Source of the DNA: Euleptes europaea
Lineage: Eukaryota > Chordata > Lepidosauria > Squamata > Sphaerodactylidae
DNA: 64,000 nt
Assembly (NCBI RefSeq): GCF_029931775.1
Contig: NC_079318.1
Location: 78,589,614-78,653,613, forward strand
Direction of reading: 5' to 3'
Below are positions 47,547 through 59,640 of this stretch, piece by piece. Under the pieces are notes generated by a model. It was not told the origin of the DNA and searched no databases. It saw nothing but the letters and a program-made list of their open reading frames with translations. A program made the translations under genes and the position numbers. Every line of letters begins with the position of its first letter. Position 1 is the stretch's first letter.

Positions 47547-47654
47547 CTATTTTTAACAGCAGGCCTGGGTCACATGACTCTGATGGAATCCCAGCTGCCA
47601 TTTTTGTCCCAGTGATGGGGAGGACACGGCAACAGCTGTCAGCAGCATCAGGTG
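47547..47654. promoter_or_regulatory. TRIM54: TRIM54 upstream muscle-type module (MEF2 site and E-boxes)
   Basis: A consensus MEF2/AT-rich site CTATTTTTAA (47547-47556; it reads TTAAAAATAG in the gene's sense and could double as a TATA box) lies 366 bp upstream of the start codon. Three E-boxes follow further upstream: CAGCTG at 47592 and 47633, and CAGGTG at 47649. MEF2 plus MyoD-type E-boxes suit a striated-muscle gene. Function is inferred only. Confidence 0.5.
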
Positions 47655-48174
47655 ACACTTAGGTCATTTTCCCCCTACAGGCTATGACAACTTCTGAAGA
47701 TGGCAATGGAAGGGGAAGGGGCGCTGGCTCAGCCGGAGCAAGCCTGTACGGGGTTCCTGAGGATGTAAACCCAGGATCGGCCCCACATCCTGGCCTTAAA
47801 TTCAAACCTAACTCAGCTCATGAAACCTCCCCTGGCCCACCAAGTTGGATTCTGGAGACTGAAGTACAAGAATCACATCTGAACTACAGCAGAGACTCCA
47901 GAAATTAATAAAAGCCCATTGTGTGCAGAACGAATTCGAAATGCAGACGGATTCTCCCTGCCTGCTTCCTCTGGATCTGACCAAATGGGTCAATCTGGGT
48001 GACAGAGTCCTGATTATCGGGCTTCCTCTGCCCATCATTTACAAACTGAACTACAGAAGTGACAACCCAATTCAGTGTAAGCACAAGTCTCCCCATCTCT
48101 GCACTAAACATTTTAAGGCTTCCCAGTGGAAATGAAATTTCTTTGTACACTCTAATTAAAAATGTAAAAAAACA

Positions 48175-48290
48175 CCCTTAGTATAACGCATGTAAATATA
48201 ACTATAATGCAATATAATTATAATATACTAATATAATGCAATTATAATATAATAATTAAATATCATTTTAATTTAATTGAATAATGATTC
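48175..48290. repeat. AT-rich low-complexity run
   Basis: Irregular ATAATATAATTA repeats of about 110 bp. Confidence 0.85.
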
Positions 48291-48603
48291 TTAGGACACA
48301 GAAAGAAACAAGCCCTCCGCTCCTTGTTCGTCTTTCCGAAATAGACACATATAAACAACTAACCCTTTACCATGGGACTCCATCTTGACCACAAATCAAG
48401 AGACAATAGGGAGAAGTCCTAATTCTGAGAACTAAGGTAATGAAGGACTTGGGAGTAAGAGGAAGGGTCGTCTCACTGGGCAGAGGCCTGGGATGGCAGC
48501 CGGGCTTTCCCAGTCTTCCAGGATCTGAGGGAACAGGGCTTGTGAAAGACCATTCCTTCACAGAGGGCCTTTATCAAAACTGGTAATCACTAGAGTGTAA
48601 TGA

Positions 48604-49045
48604 TCTTGGTTGCAGAGGGTAGCCATGTTGGTCTGCCGTAGAACAGCTCGATTCGAGTCCAGTAGCACCTTAAGTGACCAACAATATTTTTGGGAGCATA
48701 AGCCTCTGACAGAGCCAGTGTGGTGTCGTCGTTAAGAGTGATGGACTCTAATCTGGAGAGCCGGGTTCGATTCCCCGTTCCTCCACATGAAGCCTGCTGG
48801 GTGACCTGCTGGGGCCAGTCACAGTTCTCTCAGAACTCTCTCAAACGTCCCTTTGGAGGGAGGCCATGACAAGCCACTTCCGAACGTCTCTTGCATGGAA
48901 AACCCTGCAAGGTCGTCATTATTCAGCTGTGAGTTGTTGGCGTACACACACACACAAGCTTTCGAGAGTCAAAGAGAGCTTTGATTCTCGAGAGGTTATA
49001 CCCCAAAAATCTCGTTGGTCTCTAAAGTGCTACTGGGCTCAAATC
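48604..49045. repeat. repeat family D, inverted arms split by a SINE B
   Basis: Left arm (48604-48705, AGTCCAGTAGCACCTTAAG) and right arm (48955-49045, AAGCTTTCGAGAGTCAAAG, GGTCTCTAAAGTGCTACTGG) flank a partial SINE B (48712-48850). Confidence 0.6.
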
Positions 49046-49576
49046 GAGCTATTATAATGATCTGTTGCCACAATCTCCTAGTTCCCAGATTTTTAAAAAA
49101 GGAAGTTTCTAGTCCTTTTGGTTGCAGGGCTATAGAGAAGGTGCCAAGTGTATGTCATAGCTGATGGCTGCAAGATTTCAATTTGCCGCCTGGACGAGTC
49201 CTCAGACCTGAGCCTCAGGACCAGATCCAGAGCCCTGGCAACCCTAGATGAACCCCACCCACAGGCACCAGAGGATCAATCAGGACCTCCAGGGAGTGCA
49301 TTTAATTTTAAAATCTTCCTTGGCATCTCTACAGCCAGCCACTTCACTCACTACTGTTTATCTTAACTCATAGCTAAGAACGAAAGAAATACAATTTAAT
49401 ACTGGGTCAGTTCCAGCTCTGACATGCTTCATGAGGATAATTAAATAGTCTGACGCCAATTTGAACAAGCTTGATAGATTAACCTGCACACTCGAGCCAA
49501 AGGAGAAAAAAATACCCAAATGCCTTAGTGGAATGATGGAATGAACGAACACAGGGAGATTCGAAGGAAGGAAGAC

Positions 49577-50003
49577 AGTTAGCCTGGTGTAGCAGTTAGA
49601 GGGTTGGACTAGTACCTGGGACATGGGTTCGAATCTCCATCTGCCATGGAAACTTGCTGAGCAACCCTAGGAGGGCTGTGGCTCAATGCTAGAGCATTGG
49701 CATGCAGAAGGTCCCAGGTCAATCCCCCGCATCTCCAGTTAAAAGGACTAGGTGAGTAGGTGACGTGAAAGGCCTCTGCCTGAGACCCTGGAGAGCCGCT
49801 GCCGGTCTGAGTAGAGTAGACAATACTGAATTTGATGGACCAACAGTCTGATTCAGTATAAGGCAGCTTCATGTGTTATTTAGCCTAACCTACCTCACAG
49901 GGCTGTTGTGAGGATAAAATGGAGGAGAAGAGAATGATGTAAACTGCCTTTGGGTCCCCACTGCGGAGAAAGGCAGAATGGAAATGAGGTAATAAAATAA
50001 AGG
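49577..50003 (+). repeat. SINE family C interrupted by SINE family A
   Basis: The SINE C head (49577-49665, GTGTAGCAGTTAGAGGG) and its 3' half (49878-50003, CCTACCTCACAGGGCTGTTG) are separated by a complete + strand SINE A (49668-49877). SINE A is therefore the younger. Confidence 0.82.
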
Positions 50004-50054
50004 GGTATAACAAACATATACAGACTCTGCAAAAACCTGGCACCAAAAGTCTAT

Positions 50055-50170
50055 GATGACTCTGTAGCCTAACCTACCTCATACAGGGTTGTTGTGAGGA
50101 TAAAGTGAGGAAAAGGGAACTATGTATGCTGCTCTGAGCTCCTTGTAGGAAAGGTTGGGATAAAAACGTT
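50055..50170 (+). repeat. SINE family C 3' half
   Basis: GTAGCCTAACCTACCTCA to GGTTGGGATAAAAACG. Confidence 0.6.
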
Positions 50171-50177
50171 GATTTTG

Positions 50178-50412
50178 GTGTGGAGTAGGCCCTGACCTGG
50201 ATGGCCCAGGCTAGCCTGATCTCGTCAGATCTCAGAAGCTAAGCAGGGTCAGCCCTGGTTAGTATTTGGATGGGAGACCACCAAGGAATGCCAGGGTTGC
50301 TGTGCAGAGGAAGGCACTGGCAAGAAAAATTCCCCAGTCTCTTGCCATGAAAATCCCAAAAGGGGTCGCCATAAGTCGGCTGCGACTTGATGGCACTTCA
50401 CACACACACAGA
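50178..50412 (+). repeat. 5S rRNA-derived SINE, best copy
   Basis: The leader GACCTGGATGGCCCAGGC is followed by the 5S core TGATCTCGTCAGATCTCAGA, AGCTAAGCAGGGTCAGCCC and TTTGGATGGGAGACC. The body then ends in the Bov-B-like GGTCGCCATAAGTCGGCTGC and CACACACACA. Confidence 0.88.
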
Positions 50413-50419
50413 GGATCTA

Positions 50420-51060
50420 CCATCCTGTCGGCCGCCTCTGCTCCACCTGTGCTTGTATCTTTGTAAGTAAAGCAAATATTACTTTAAAAGCAATTAATTT
50501 TTCAGGGCTCTTTTCTCCAAAGGGAACCAAACCCTGAAAGCAACACCCCTGCACCTCTCACCACTCAGAATATGGGCGATATCAAGGAAAGTAAAATACT
50601 GGAAGATAGAAATCCAAAGCAGGAAACACCCAGAAGTCTTAACGGAGGAAAAGCAGATGTGATCCATCAGTAAAGTAGCTTTGAAAAGGCCAGTTTAGAA
50701 CACACCTGGAAAGTTTTATCAGTGCTATTCAAGATTGGGCAGCTGCTAGAAACGGCTAAAAATATACAACAAAGGCCACAGATATTTGTAGAACTGGCAA
50801 AGATCATAGACTCTTCTCTGATACAGAATACTTGCCAGACGCAGTCAAGTGGCAAAAGCACACACTGCCTCTTTGGTAGGAAGCATTAGCAAATGGTTTC
50901 AGAGTTACCTATTTAACTACAAGCAAGGTTCAATCAGAGGTTGAATCCTGTGGCTTTGCAAGCAGAATGGGGTGGATCTTTCCCCACCTTGGCCTTCTCA
51001 GAACCCCCCCCCCCCCGGCACTGTTCTGAATGCTCTCTGCTAACAAAAATATGTGAATAA
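50420..51060. other. unrecognised intergenic sequence
   Basis: No gene or repeat recognised apart from a C run near 51007. Confidence 0.4.
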
Positions 51061-51061
51061 T

Positions 51062-51232
51062 TCACGGTGGGTAGCCGTGTTAGTCTGTCTGCAATAGTAG
51101 AAAAGAGCAAGAGATCAGTAGCACCTTAAAGACTAACAAAAATATTTTCTGGCAGGGTATGAGCTTTCATGAGCCACAGCTCACTTCTTCAGACACTCAC
51201 TTCTTCAGAAAGCTCATACCCTGCCAAAAAAT
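51062..51232 (-). repeat. repeat family D with partial inverted duplicate
   Basis: In the - sense: CTGAAGA (51192-51186), hairpin GTGAGC-TGTG-GCTCAT, then GAAA (51168-51165). The stretch CTCACTTCTTCAGA is duplicated and then inverted (AGAAAGCTCATACCCTGCCA at 51207-51226). Confidence 0.72.
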
Positions 51233-51344
51233 ATGAGGGAGACAGGACTATAGTGAGGAGGGGGGATCTGACAAAATGGTCTTTCTTTCCACTTGTGCCA
51301 AGGAAAAGCTTGCTCCACTGGACTTCCTCTCCCCACAGAAAAGC

Positions 51345-51880
51345 AAAAACACTTAGGGCTGTTTAGCTTGGAAAGAAGGCAGTTAAGGGGAGATATGATA
51401 GAAGTCTATAAAATTATGCAGGGTGTGGAGAGAGTGGACAGGGAGAAGCTTTTCTCCCTCTCTCATAATACCAGAACGCGGGGTGACCTGCTGAAGCTGG
51501 AGGGTGATTCAAAACAGATGAAAGGAAGGATTTCTTCACACCATGCATAGTTAAATTGTGGAACTCCCTGCCCCAGGATGTGGTGATGGCTGCCAACTTG
51601 GAAGGCTTTAAGAGGGAATTGGACATGTTTATGGAGGATAGGACTATCCATGGCTACTAGTAAAAATGAATACAAGTCATGATGCATACCTATTCTCTCC
51701 AGGATCAGAGGAGCATGCTGAATATATTAGGTGCTGTGAGCACAGGCAGGATGGTGCTGCTGCAGTTGTCTTGTTTGTGGGCTTCCTAGAGGCACCTAGT
51801 TGGCCACTGTGTGAACAGACTGCTGGAGTTGATGGGCCTTGGTCTGATCCAGCATGGCTTTTCTTATGTTCCTAAAAGTA
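51345..51880 (+). mobile_element. L2-like LINE 3' part
   Basis: Encodes [20 protein letters not shown] and HNTRTRGDLLKLEG, then a 3' UTR ending GGCTTTTCTTATGTTCC. The longest + strand copy of this family here. Confidence 0.87.
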
Positions 51881-51889
51881 AGGGTGATT

Positions 51890-52840
51890 TTTGCCTGATT
51901 TCTCCACCACATTGCAACACAGGGAGGTTCTTCCCATGCAGCCCCACAATCTCCAGCAACACCTTTCCAGGGGTCAGAGAGCCACCCTTGCAAACATCTT
52001 CTCATGCATACATCAGCCTTGACCCAGTTCTGCAGAATAGGGAGCACATTTTGTCCTGAGATTTCCCAAGGATAACAGAGAAAGGAGCATTTGTCATAAC
52101 AGAACAGGCGTCTCTATGGTGAAATAAACTGGATGTTGCAAATGGAAGAAACCTACCAATATGAAAAATGCCATACCAAAACACCTTGCCTTCGACATAA
52201 AGGCCTATTTCCTACTACACCGCTCAGCAAAGTCAGAGGCCTTCCTCCAACTGAAGAGCCATTTCCGCGAGAGGACAATGCCTTAGGCCGGAGGAACTTC
52301 CTCCAGCGTCAAGTAAGGCACCACCCAAAATGTGTTTGGAAACTCAGAGGAATTCATACAGTCATGGCAAGAGTCGTTCCAAGCAGCCTTAAGCAAAACA
52401 GACATTCCACGTGCCATTATTCTTGGTCAACCCCACTGCAAAACGTTGTTGTGGTCCAGTCACATCCTATAAACCAGGATATTCTCAAACGACTGGTCTT
52501 CCTCACAGGAAGCAGCTCGGGAGACGACACCCCGGCCTACGCACACACGAGAAGGAAAAACAAGCCAAACAAAATCAGTACAGCACATGAATTGTTCAAA
52601 GTGCTTTACGTACATTACCTCATCAAGCCTTACAACTGCTTTGCGAGGTAGGCAGCTACCCCTAGTCCCACCCTGCAAGGTTGGGGGTTGATGCAGAGAG
52701 GGGCTGACCTAAGGCCACCTAAGGGAGCTTATGGCAGAAAAATAGTTTTGAACTCAGGACTGTATTTAGCAAGATTTGTTTATATGCCTGCCTTTCTCTG
52801 GAACTTCTCAGGACTCAAGACCAGTAGACGGATTTCCTCT
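51890..52840. other. unrecognised intergenic sequence
   Basis: A 172-codon open frame (52133-52651, +) has no recognised domain. A decayed SINE C remnant is possible at about 52590-52760. Confidence 0.35.
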
Positions 52841-52849
52841 ACACCTCTG

Positions 52850-53815
52850 GGCAGGAGCATGGCATAGCGGAGCTTCTGTATAACCACCGGCTTCCTATTT
52901 CATTCTGGGCAGGGTGCCAATGGTTTGTGATGGACATGGACTTTGCCCACTATCTGTACTCTATCCCTGGACGCTGTTGGCAGAGGCCCTGCCTCAGTTC
53001 AGTCTATTTGCCTATACCTTGCCTTTGCCTCTTACTAGTGTCCTTTTGAATATGGCTTCTGAAACCTGTCGATTCTAACCAATAAAACTGCTTTCGTGAA
53101 CTTGCCGTCTGCTGGAATCTGTTTATGGGTTTGCCGCAGGGCTAGAGCTTATATTAGGACACTAGTCCTATCCTTACTTGCTGACCTTAGCTGGAGCCCT
53201 GGAGGGTTCGCCTAGACCAGTGGTTCCCAACCTTTTTTTGACCAGGGACCACTAAGACTTTTTTGTTCAGTGCAGGGACCCCAAGGTTCAAAATAAAAAT
53301 TCAGAGAATTCGAAAATAAACTTTAATCATAACTGTTAGTTAAACATTAAACTTAGAATAATATTTGAATATATTTTTATAATAGAGAACTTTTAATTGA
53401 AAATATTAATTTATTATGGGTTTATAACTTTGTTTCACGGACCTTAATTTAGTTCTCACGGACCCCTGGGGGTCCATGGACCCCTGGTTGGGAATCAGTG
53501 GCCTAGACACTCGTCTCCTCGGTTTGGGGTGCCGGACGAGCTCCCTGAGGACCCCGACTTTCTGCGTGCCGTCTTGGAGGAGGCACAGCGGTCTTACGCG
53601 GAGTCCACCCGGCTGGTTGGGCTGGTGATTGATCAGTGGCGTCTCCTGGCAGCGGTGACCCCCTGGAGGACTCAGGACGCTGATCTACGTGCCCACAACG
53701 ACCTTTTGGGACTAGATACTTTGCTGGAGGAGTCCCGGTTAGCGCAAGAGGACTTTGCTCTGCTAACGAGGTTATTGGCTGAGCTTACGCTCCGAGGGGT
53801 GCAACCGGAGTGAGG
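52850..53815 (+). mobile_element. possible LTR-type retroelement remnant (fossil) carrying a hAT insertion
   Basis: An AATAAA-bearing, LTR-like tract (to about 53215) is followed, after a later hAT-like insertion, by a 94-codon open stretch at 53529-53813. It reads PDELPEDPDFLRAVLEEAQR onward, leucine- and acid-rich, perhaps the start of a gag-like gene. It looks broken and lacks any second LTR. Family assignment is weak. Confidence 0.3.
53218..53500. mobile_element. hAT-like nonautonomous DNA transposon with 8-bp target duplication
   Basis: Ends CAGTGGTTCCCAACC and GGTTGGGAATCAGTG, 283 bp. The duplication GCCTAGAC is perfect (53210-53217, 53501-53508). Confidence 0.9.
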
Positions 53816-54429
53816 TTCACAGTGTACGTGTGGCTGTTTCCGTCCAGGGCAAGAGATATCACTCAAGAGATTTGGATTTCGGACTGTGAGGGGCGGAAGC
53901 AGATCAGTCGCAGTGAAGTTGAAGGGGGTTGCTTGATTGGGCGTAAAGGCTGGGGCGGGCTTCCAAAGACACACCATCCTGATGGGGCGGAAGAGCAGCC
54001 CCTTGCAAAGTATATTGGAGACTTTACATTGCAGGGGACATTCTCAGCTGGACCGGCCCGCGCCATCCTACCTAGCTAAAGCCTCCTCCATTTGCAAGAT
54101 GGAGCTTGCAACCTGCCCTCCCCCTTGGTTATTTTTAGGCCATGAGGCAGGATCTGACATCTGCTACAAGGACAAGCAGAGCAGACTGGAGTTAAAATAA
54201 CAATGACCCCCCCCCCACATACACACACACAAGCTCTGTGCAGTGCTGGAGCCCCCCTCTTCCTTTGTACGTACAGAATCGCATGCCATGTTGAGGCTCC
54301 CTCTGCTGTGTCTGATTCCCTTCCCACTTTTGTACACCAGTCCAGACACAAGCAAAGGAAGAGTCTCTTGCCTGGCATGGGGAACCCCACTGGACCAGGA
54401 AAGAGGGGATAGCTTACTACGGCACACAT

Positions 54430-54621
54430 AGGGTTGCCAACCTCCAGATTCTAGCAGGAGATCTCCTGCTATTACAACTGATCTCTAGCTGATAGGGATC
54501 AGTTCAGCCGGAGAAAATGGCCGCTTTGGCATTTGGGACTCTATGGCATTGCAGACCCTGCCCTCCTCAGGCTCCACCCCAAAAACCTCCCACCGGTGGC
54601 AAAGAGGGATCTGGCAACCCT
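54430..54621. mobile_element. AGGGTTGCCA element, subfamily 2
   Basis: Ends AGGGTTGCCAACCTCC and GAGGGATCTGGCAACCCT. Confidence 0.75.
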
Positions 54622-54629
54622 AGGCACAC

Positions 54630-56070
54630 CCCAGATGCAGACTTAGCTGTGGGGCAACCAGTTGTCCTGGAGTGCATGCTGAAGGGGGCACTGCCCCCGA
54701 ACTATTGTAGCACTCCCCCATCCCTCACCATCAATGCTTGTAGAGTCATGGCAGTGCCATAAAGTGGCCAGAAATCAGCCATAGGGCTGTCAGGGAGGCA
54801 GTGGTTTAAATTACTACCCTGCCCACCACACTCTGTGATTGTAAGGCCTCATCATGGACCATAGTCCCAGAACCCCTAAGACCACCCAGGCTCATTCAAG
54901 ACCCCAGCATCATGAGCAATTCCTGCTCCAATACTGCAGTCATACCAGAGGCATGGAAATTTCCCAGAGGCCGAGGAAGCATCAGCGCTGGAGCCCGTTT
55001 TCAAAGCTGAGACTCAGACCTGATGGCCCACGAAACACATCCTAAGATGATGAAAAGGCAGTGACGTGTGAATCGGGGGCAACCTGGCCCCACCATTCCT
55101 AAGCATTGTCCTGGGGGGCATCACCTTCTATATTTCCAGGCCACCTTAACTGGGAAAAGCCCCTTAGAACAAGGACAGCCCAAATCTTTTGCTAGAGATG
55201 CGTGAATAGGAGCTCCATATTGAGTCTTCTTGTGTTGAACAAGGAACCAGTTTCAGTCTTGCATCGATCACTGGCTCAAGCTGTTCCACAGCACTCTTAT
55301 GATAAACAGCAGTTCCAGGATGGGGGGCACACTAGAATGCTTGAAGCCCAGCAAGGCATCCTCAGGCAGGGGGGTCACTTTCCCCTTTGTTATCCAGCTG
55401 CATTTCAAGGGCACAGCTGCCCCACCCAAGCACACAGATCTAGAGCTCCTTGCCAGGAGGGCAGGGCCCAGCCTCCCAGGCTGGCACCCCAGAAGAGATT
55501 GCCAGCTCCAGGATTGCTTCTGCGTCCACTCCCAACAGATTAAAAACTCCCACTGAAATGCAGGCTAGGCGACACCATTTTATTAGGCTCACGCCTTAAG
55601 GTGGCCTGGGCTTCTTCATCAGGCAGGACAGATACAGAGCTGAACTGCAGGTGCAGGCCTGTGAGTGTCTCAGAGCGTGCTTTCTCTTGCAGGCACTCCA
55701 AGAGCAACAGGGAGCAGCCGCCCTGCCCTCCTCAGCCCCACAAGTTGCGCAGAGATCTTCCTGGTGGACCCAGGAACAGAAGCGCTGCCTGAGCTGACAG
55801 GTTCATGAGGAAGGGGAGAGAGCCTAACTGGGAGACGGCTTGGTTACCCTTAGACTTGCTTTAGTCTTCACTGTTGGCCGGCATTGTGGAGTAGGATCTG
55901 GGAGACCCACATTCAAATCCAGCACCACCAAATGTTGATGCGTGACCGTGAGCCATCCTTCACTCTCTCATCCTAATCTCCCTCCCTCTACAGGGAGGAA
56001 GGGAGAACAATGTACAGAGAGCCCTGTGCAACTCAAGAGGAAGACTTGAATAACAATGCTATTGGGGGTG
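54630..56070. other. unrecognised intergenic sequence
   Basis: No confident gene. Around 55563-55625 a retroposon-like 3' end may run on the - strand (CTGATGAAGAAGCCCAGG then AATAAAATGG). Confidence 0.35.
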
Positions 56071-56076
56071 GGTGGG

Positions 56077-56214
56077 GAGAGACTGTCTCAGTGGCCGAGC
56101 ATCTGCTTGGCATGCAGAAGGTCCCAGGTTCAATTCTCAGCATCTCCAATTCTCAGCATCACCAGGTGGAGGCAGGTATACTGCCTGAATCAGTATACAG
56201 CAGCTTCATGTGTT
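56077..56214 (+). repeat. SINE family A, internally deleted
   Basis: Intact head (GTGGCCGAGCATCTGCTTGG, GGTTCAATTCTCAGCATC) but the middle of the body is missing; ends CAGCAGCTTCATGTG. Confidence 0.75.
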
Positions 56215-56569
56215 TGATGTACCAAATAAATAAAAATCTGGATTTTAAATACACTTTAAATGAATATTTGAAGTATATTAACTTGCTACGGTTGGGAACC
56301 AGCATTTTCTCCAAGGTGCTCAAGTTGGCATGAGGCTGAAAGGACTGGACTAACCACAACAGCAGATTTCTCGACAGAATCTCAGCCAGCCTTCCCTGCC
56401 CCCCCTGCACGTTGGAGCTCCCTTTGTTTCCTCCCAGGTGCACTAGAGAAGAAGGGGGGGGAGGGGTTATAGAAAATACTCTTATAATTTAAAACATCTG
56501 CATCCCATTGAAGTATGCATTTCAAGATAGCTGCTATACCATGCTGACCCATGCTACCATAACCATAGT

Positions 56570-57160
56570 TTTGGGCACCGCAATTTAAGGAAGATGAGGA
56601 CAAACTGGAACGGGTCCAGAGGAGGGCAACGAAAATGGTGAGGGGTCTGGAGACCAAGTCCTATGAGGAAAGGTTGAAGGAGCTGGGTATGTTCAGCCTG
56701 AAGAGGAGAAGATTGAGAGGGGATATGATAGCCATGTTCAAGTATTTGAAGGGCTGTCATAAAGAGGAGGGTGCTGAGTTGTTTTCTGTTGCCCCAGAAG
56801 TTCGGACCAGAACCAATGGGTTGAAATTAAATCAAGATAGAAAATTCTTCTTAATGTCTAGATGGAAACTAACAGTTAGAGCAGTTCCTCAGTGGAACAG
56901 GCTTCCTCGGGAGGCGGTAAGCTCTCCTTCCCTGGAGGTTTTTAAGCAGAGGCTAGATGGCCATCTGTCAGCAATGCTGATTCTATGACTTTAGGCAGAC
57001 CATGAGAGGGAGGGCATTTTGGCCATCTTCTGGGCATGGAGTAGGGGTCACTGGGTGTGTGTGGGGAGGTAGTTGTGAATTTCCTGCATTGTGCAGGGGG
57101 TTGGGCTAGATGTCCCTGGTGGTCCCTTCCAACTCTTACAATTCTATGACCCTCCAGATT
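56570..57160 (+). mobile_element. CR1 LINE 3' part
   Basis: Encodes MVRGLETKSYEERLKELGMF and RRLRGDMIAMFKYLKGCH, then a 3' UTR with CTATGACTTTAGGCAGACC and a TCCAACTCTTACAATTCTATG tail. Closest in sequence to the 38-42 kb CR1. Confidence 0.9.
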
Positions 57161-57169
57161 AGACTACTG

Positions 57170-59215
57170 TTAACCCACTTTACATGATAATGGTCCAGAA
57201 GATTCAACGGTACAAACTACAGCAGCAAGACTCCCAGCTAGGGTCAGCAGCTCAGAACCCCACAGCACCCCGGGGTTGTGCCACTTGTTTGCTTCCTGGC
57301 CCAATTCAAAGGGCTGGTCATTACCTTTATAAGTTCTTTGCGGCCTATGAAGGAGGCATCTCCTGGTACAATCTCACATGCCAGTAATGTTCCTTGGACC
57401 CGCCTTCTCCTTGAGGTGCCTTTCTTAGGACAGTTGCTTAGGACAGGTTGCAGGCTCTCTGCGTGAGGCCCAGTCCGCTGGAATGGCTTACCAGAATACG
57501 TACGGAGGACACCTTTGTTGGCTCCATTTAGGAAGGCGGACAGGACAGTTCAGTTGCATGGAGGAAAGGAACTGTTCCTGCAGATTTCCCTCTGTGTTTT
57601 TTAGGTGTGCGAGTGCGTTTACTTGTTTGATGGACATTTTATGTCCTTGCAACTTCTTGTTGCCGTTAACCGGTGAAATATATCAATACATGCAAAGAAT
57701 GACAGCAAACTCCAGTTCCAAAGGGCATGCTAGGTAGGCAGGGCCTAAAGGCGCCCGCTACACTACTGCCCCAAGAGGGACGGAAGTGAAAGACACTGTC
57801 CTGGCCAAGGTTTAGCCCCGCAGTGCCACCTTTGACCTGTTTGGAGTATGGAAGCAGCTGATCAGGCTCAGACGGAGCCAGACTCTCTTCCTCCTCCAAA
57901 GCAGGCGCTGATCAAGCTCTACCTGCAGCCAGTCTCTTCTACTCCCCCTCCCCACCCCTCTCACACATACGCACAAGTGAACACACCTAAAAAGTCTGGG
58001 AAGCCCAAAGGAAAGAGAGGCCCTGGAAGCACAAGCAGACGGCTGCTGCCTGCAAAGCAGACAACTGCTCACCTCGGCCTGGGACCTGTTCACCCCAAAC
58101 ATCCCTGGCTAGACACACATACACATGGCACTGCCTCCCTTCCCAAGGGTCTGCGGGAACCCCTCCTCATGCTGGAGACAGATTGAAAGCAGAAGAGCCA
58201 CCCTTTCTTTCTTTCCTTCCTTCCGAAACCTTTAATTGTGCTGAGAAAAACCCTAACAGAAATTGCTGATCACAGTGTGAAAAAAAACAAAACCAGCCCT
58301 TTCCCCAGGGCTGCCCCACCGAAGCAGGGAGACGAAGGGGAGCTGGAGAAGCCCAGCTCCCGCACAGTGATTGAAGCGGCGCGCCTTGGGAGGCGGTGAG
58401 CCTCTGACCTTACTCCGCAGGAATACTGGGATCCTGCTGAGCTACATGTGCCGGGCTTGAGTCCACTTTGGCACCAACACACAGGACAAAAAGAGGGCCA
58501 TGCTGGTGCCCGGGGGGGATGGTCATGGCAGGGGAGGTTTGTCCCACCTGTTGGCACAGATGGGGGACAGATCACAGCCCCTTCCCCCACAATTAGCTGG
58601 GTTTCCGCTGATCAATGCCAATGGACAGCAGGAGGTCACAGCCGGGGGGCAAATCTGGCTGGGGATGATGACAACTGACACTCCCCACATCTACCACCCT
58701 TTCGAACTGCAGAACGGCTGACCAAGCACCCTGCAGCCCAGCACCAGGGACCCGGCCTCTCGCTGGGGAACCACAGGCCATAATTGGCTGCTTCCATAGC
58801 CAGTCATCTTTCTCCGATGCGGAGGCGAAGCCGTTCTCCTTCAAAGCAAGGAGTCTCGCAGGGTCTGAGCAAGTCCTTGGCCGTGCTCCCTGAGACTGTC
58901 GCCGTGGTATGGCGGCGGGAAAGTGCATAGGTACATCCCCGCCCCGTGTGGGGCAGGAGCCTCAGGGCCTCTCGGCTCCAAGGGCTTGAGGGGCTCCCTG
59001 CCTGCAGTCCAGGGGTCAAAGGAACTGAAAATAGGTCCCCACTCAGCAATCCAAGCCTATGGGGGGGATCCTCTGGAATGGTTGCAGAAGGTGGAGGCTG
59101 TACTGCGACTGGCAATGGCTTGACTCTGGCGGAAAAGAGGAGAACAAACAAGGGTTAGAAGTTCAACGAAGGACAGCTTTGTTGAGATGCCCCGGAGGGG
59201 GGGAGCTCTGGTGGG
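57170..59215. other. unrecognised intergenic sequence
   Basis: About 2 kb without a recognised gene. A TTTC/TTCC microsatellite lies at 58203-58228. Confidence 0.4.
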
Positions 59216-59218
59216 AGA

Positions 59219-59400
59219 TAGAATCACAGAGTTGAAAGGGTCCACCAGGGTCATCTAGTCCAACCCCCTGAACAATGCAGGAAATTCACAACTACCTTCC
59301 CCCCACACACCCCAGTGACCCCTACTCCATGCCCAGAAGATGGCCAAGGTGCCCTCCATCTCATAATCTGCTTAAGATGGGGGAAGGTGTGTCTCTGACC
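59219..59400 (-). mobile_element. CR1 LINE 3' end, truncated
   Basis: The + strand shows AGAATCACAGAGTTGAAAGG, CAACCCCCTGAACAATGCAG and CTCATAATCTGCTTAAG. Confidence 0.8.
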
Positions 59401-59449
59401 AAAGCCATTGCTCCCTACCTGCAGCCCAGAGAACCTGGATCACGTATAA

Positions 59450-59640
59450 GAACATAAGAAGAGCCCTGCTGGATCAGACCAGTGGTCCATCTAGTCCAGC
59501 ATCCTGTCTCACACAGTGGCCATCACTGCTTCCTCTGGCCACAAATTCCACATTTTAATCCCTTGCTGTGTAAAGAATTCTTTTTTGTCTATCCTGAATC
59601 TTCTGCCCGTCAGCTTCACTGGCTGCCCTTGAGTTCTAGC
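59450..59640 (-). mobile_element. L2-like LINE 3' end, other subfamily
   Basis: AACATAAGAAGAGCCCTGCT, CATCTAGTCCAGCATCCTGT and TCTCACACAGTGGCC mark a sister subfamily. A SINE C tail may follow at 59640-59710. Confidence 0.7.
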
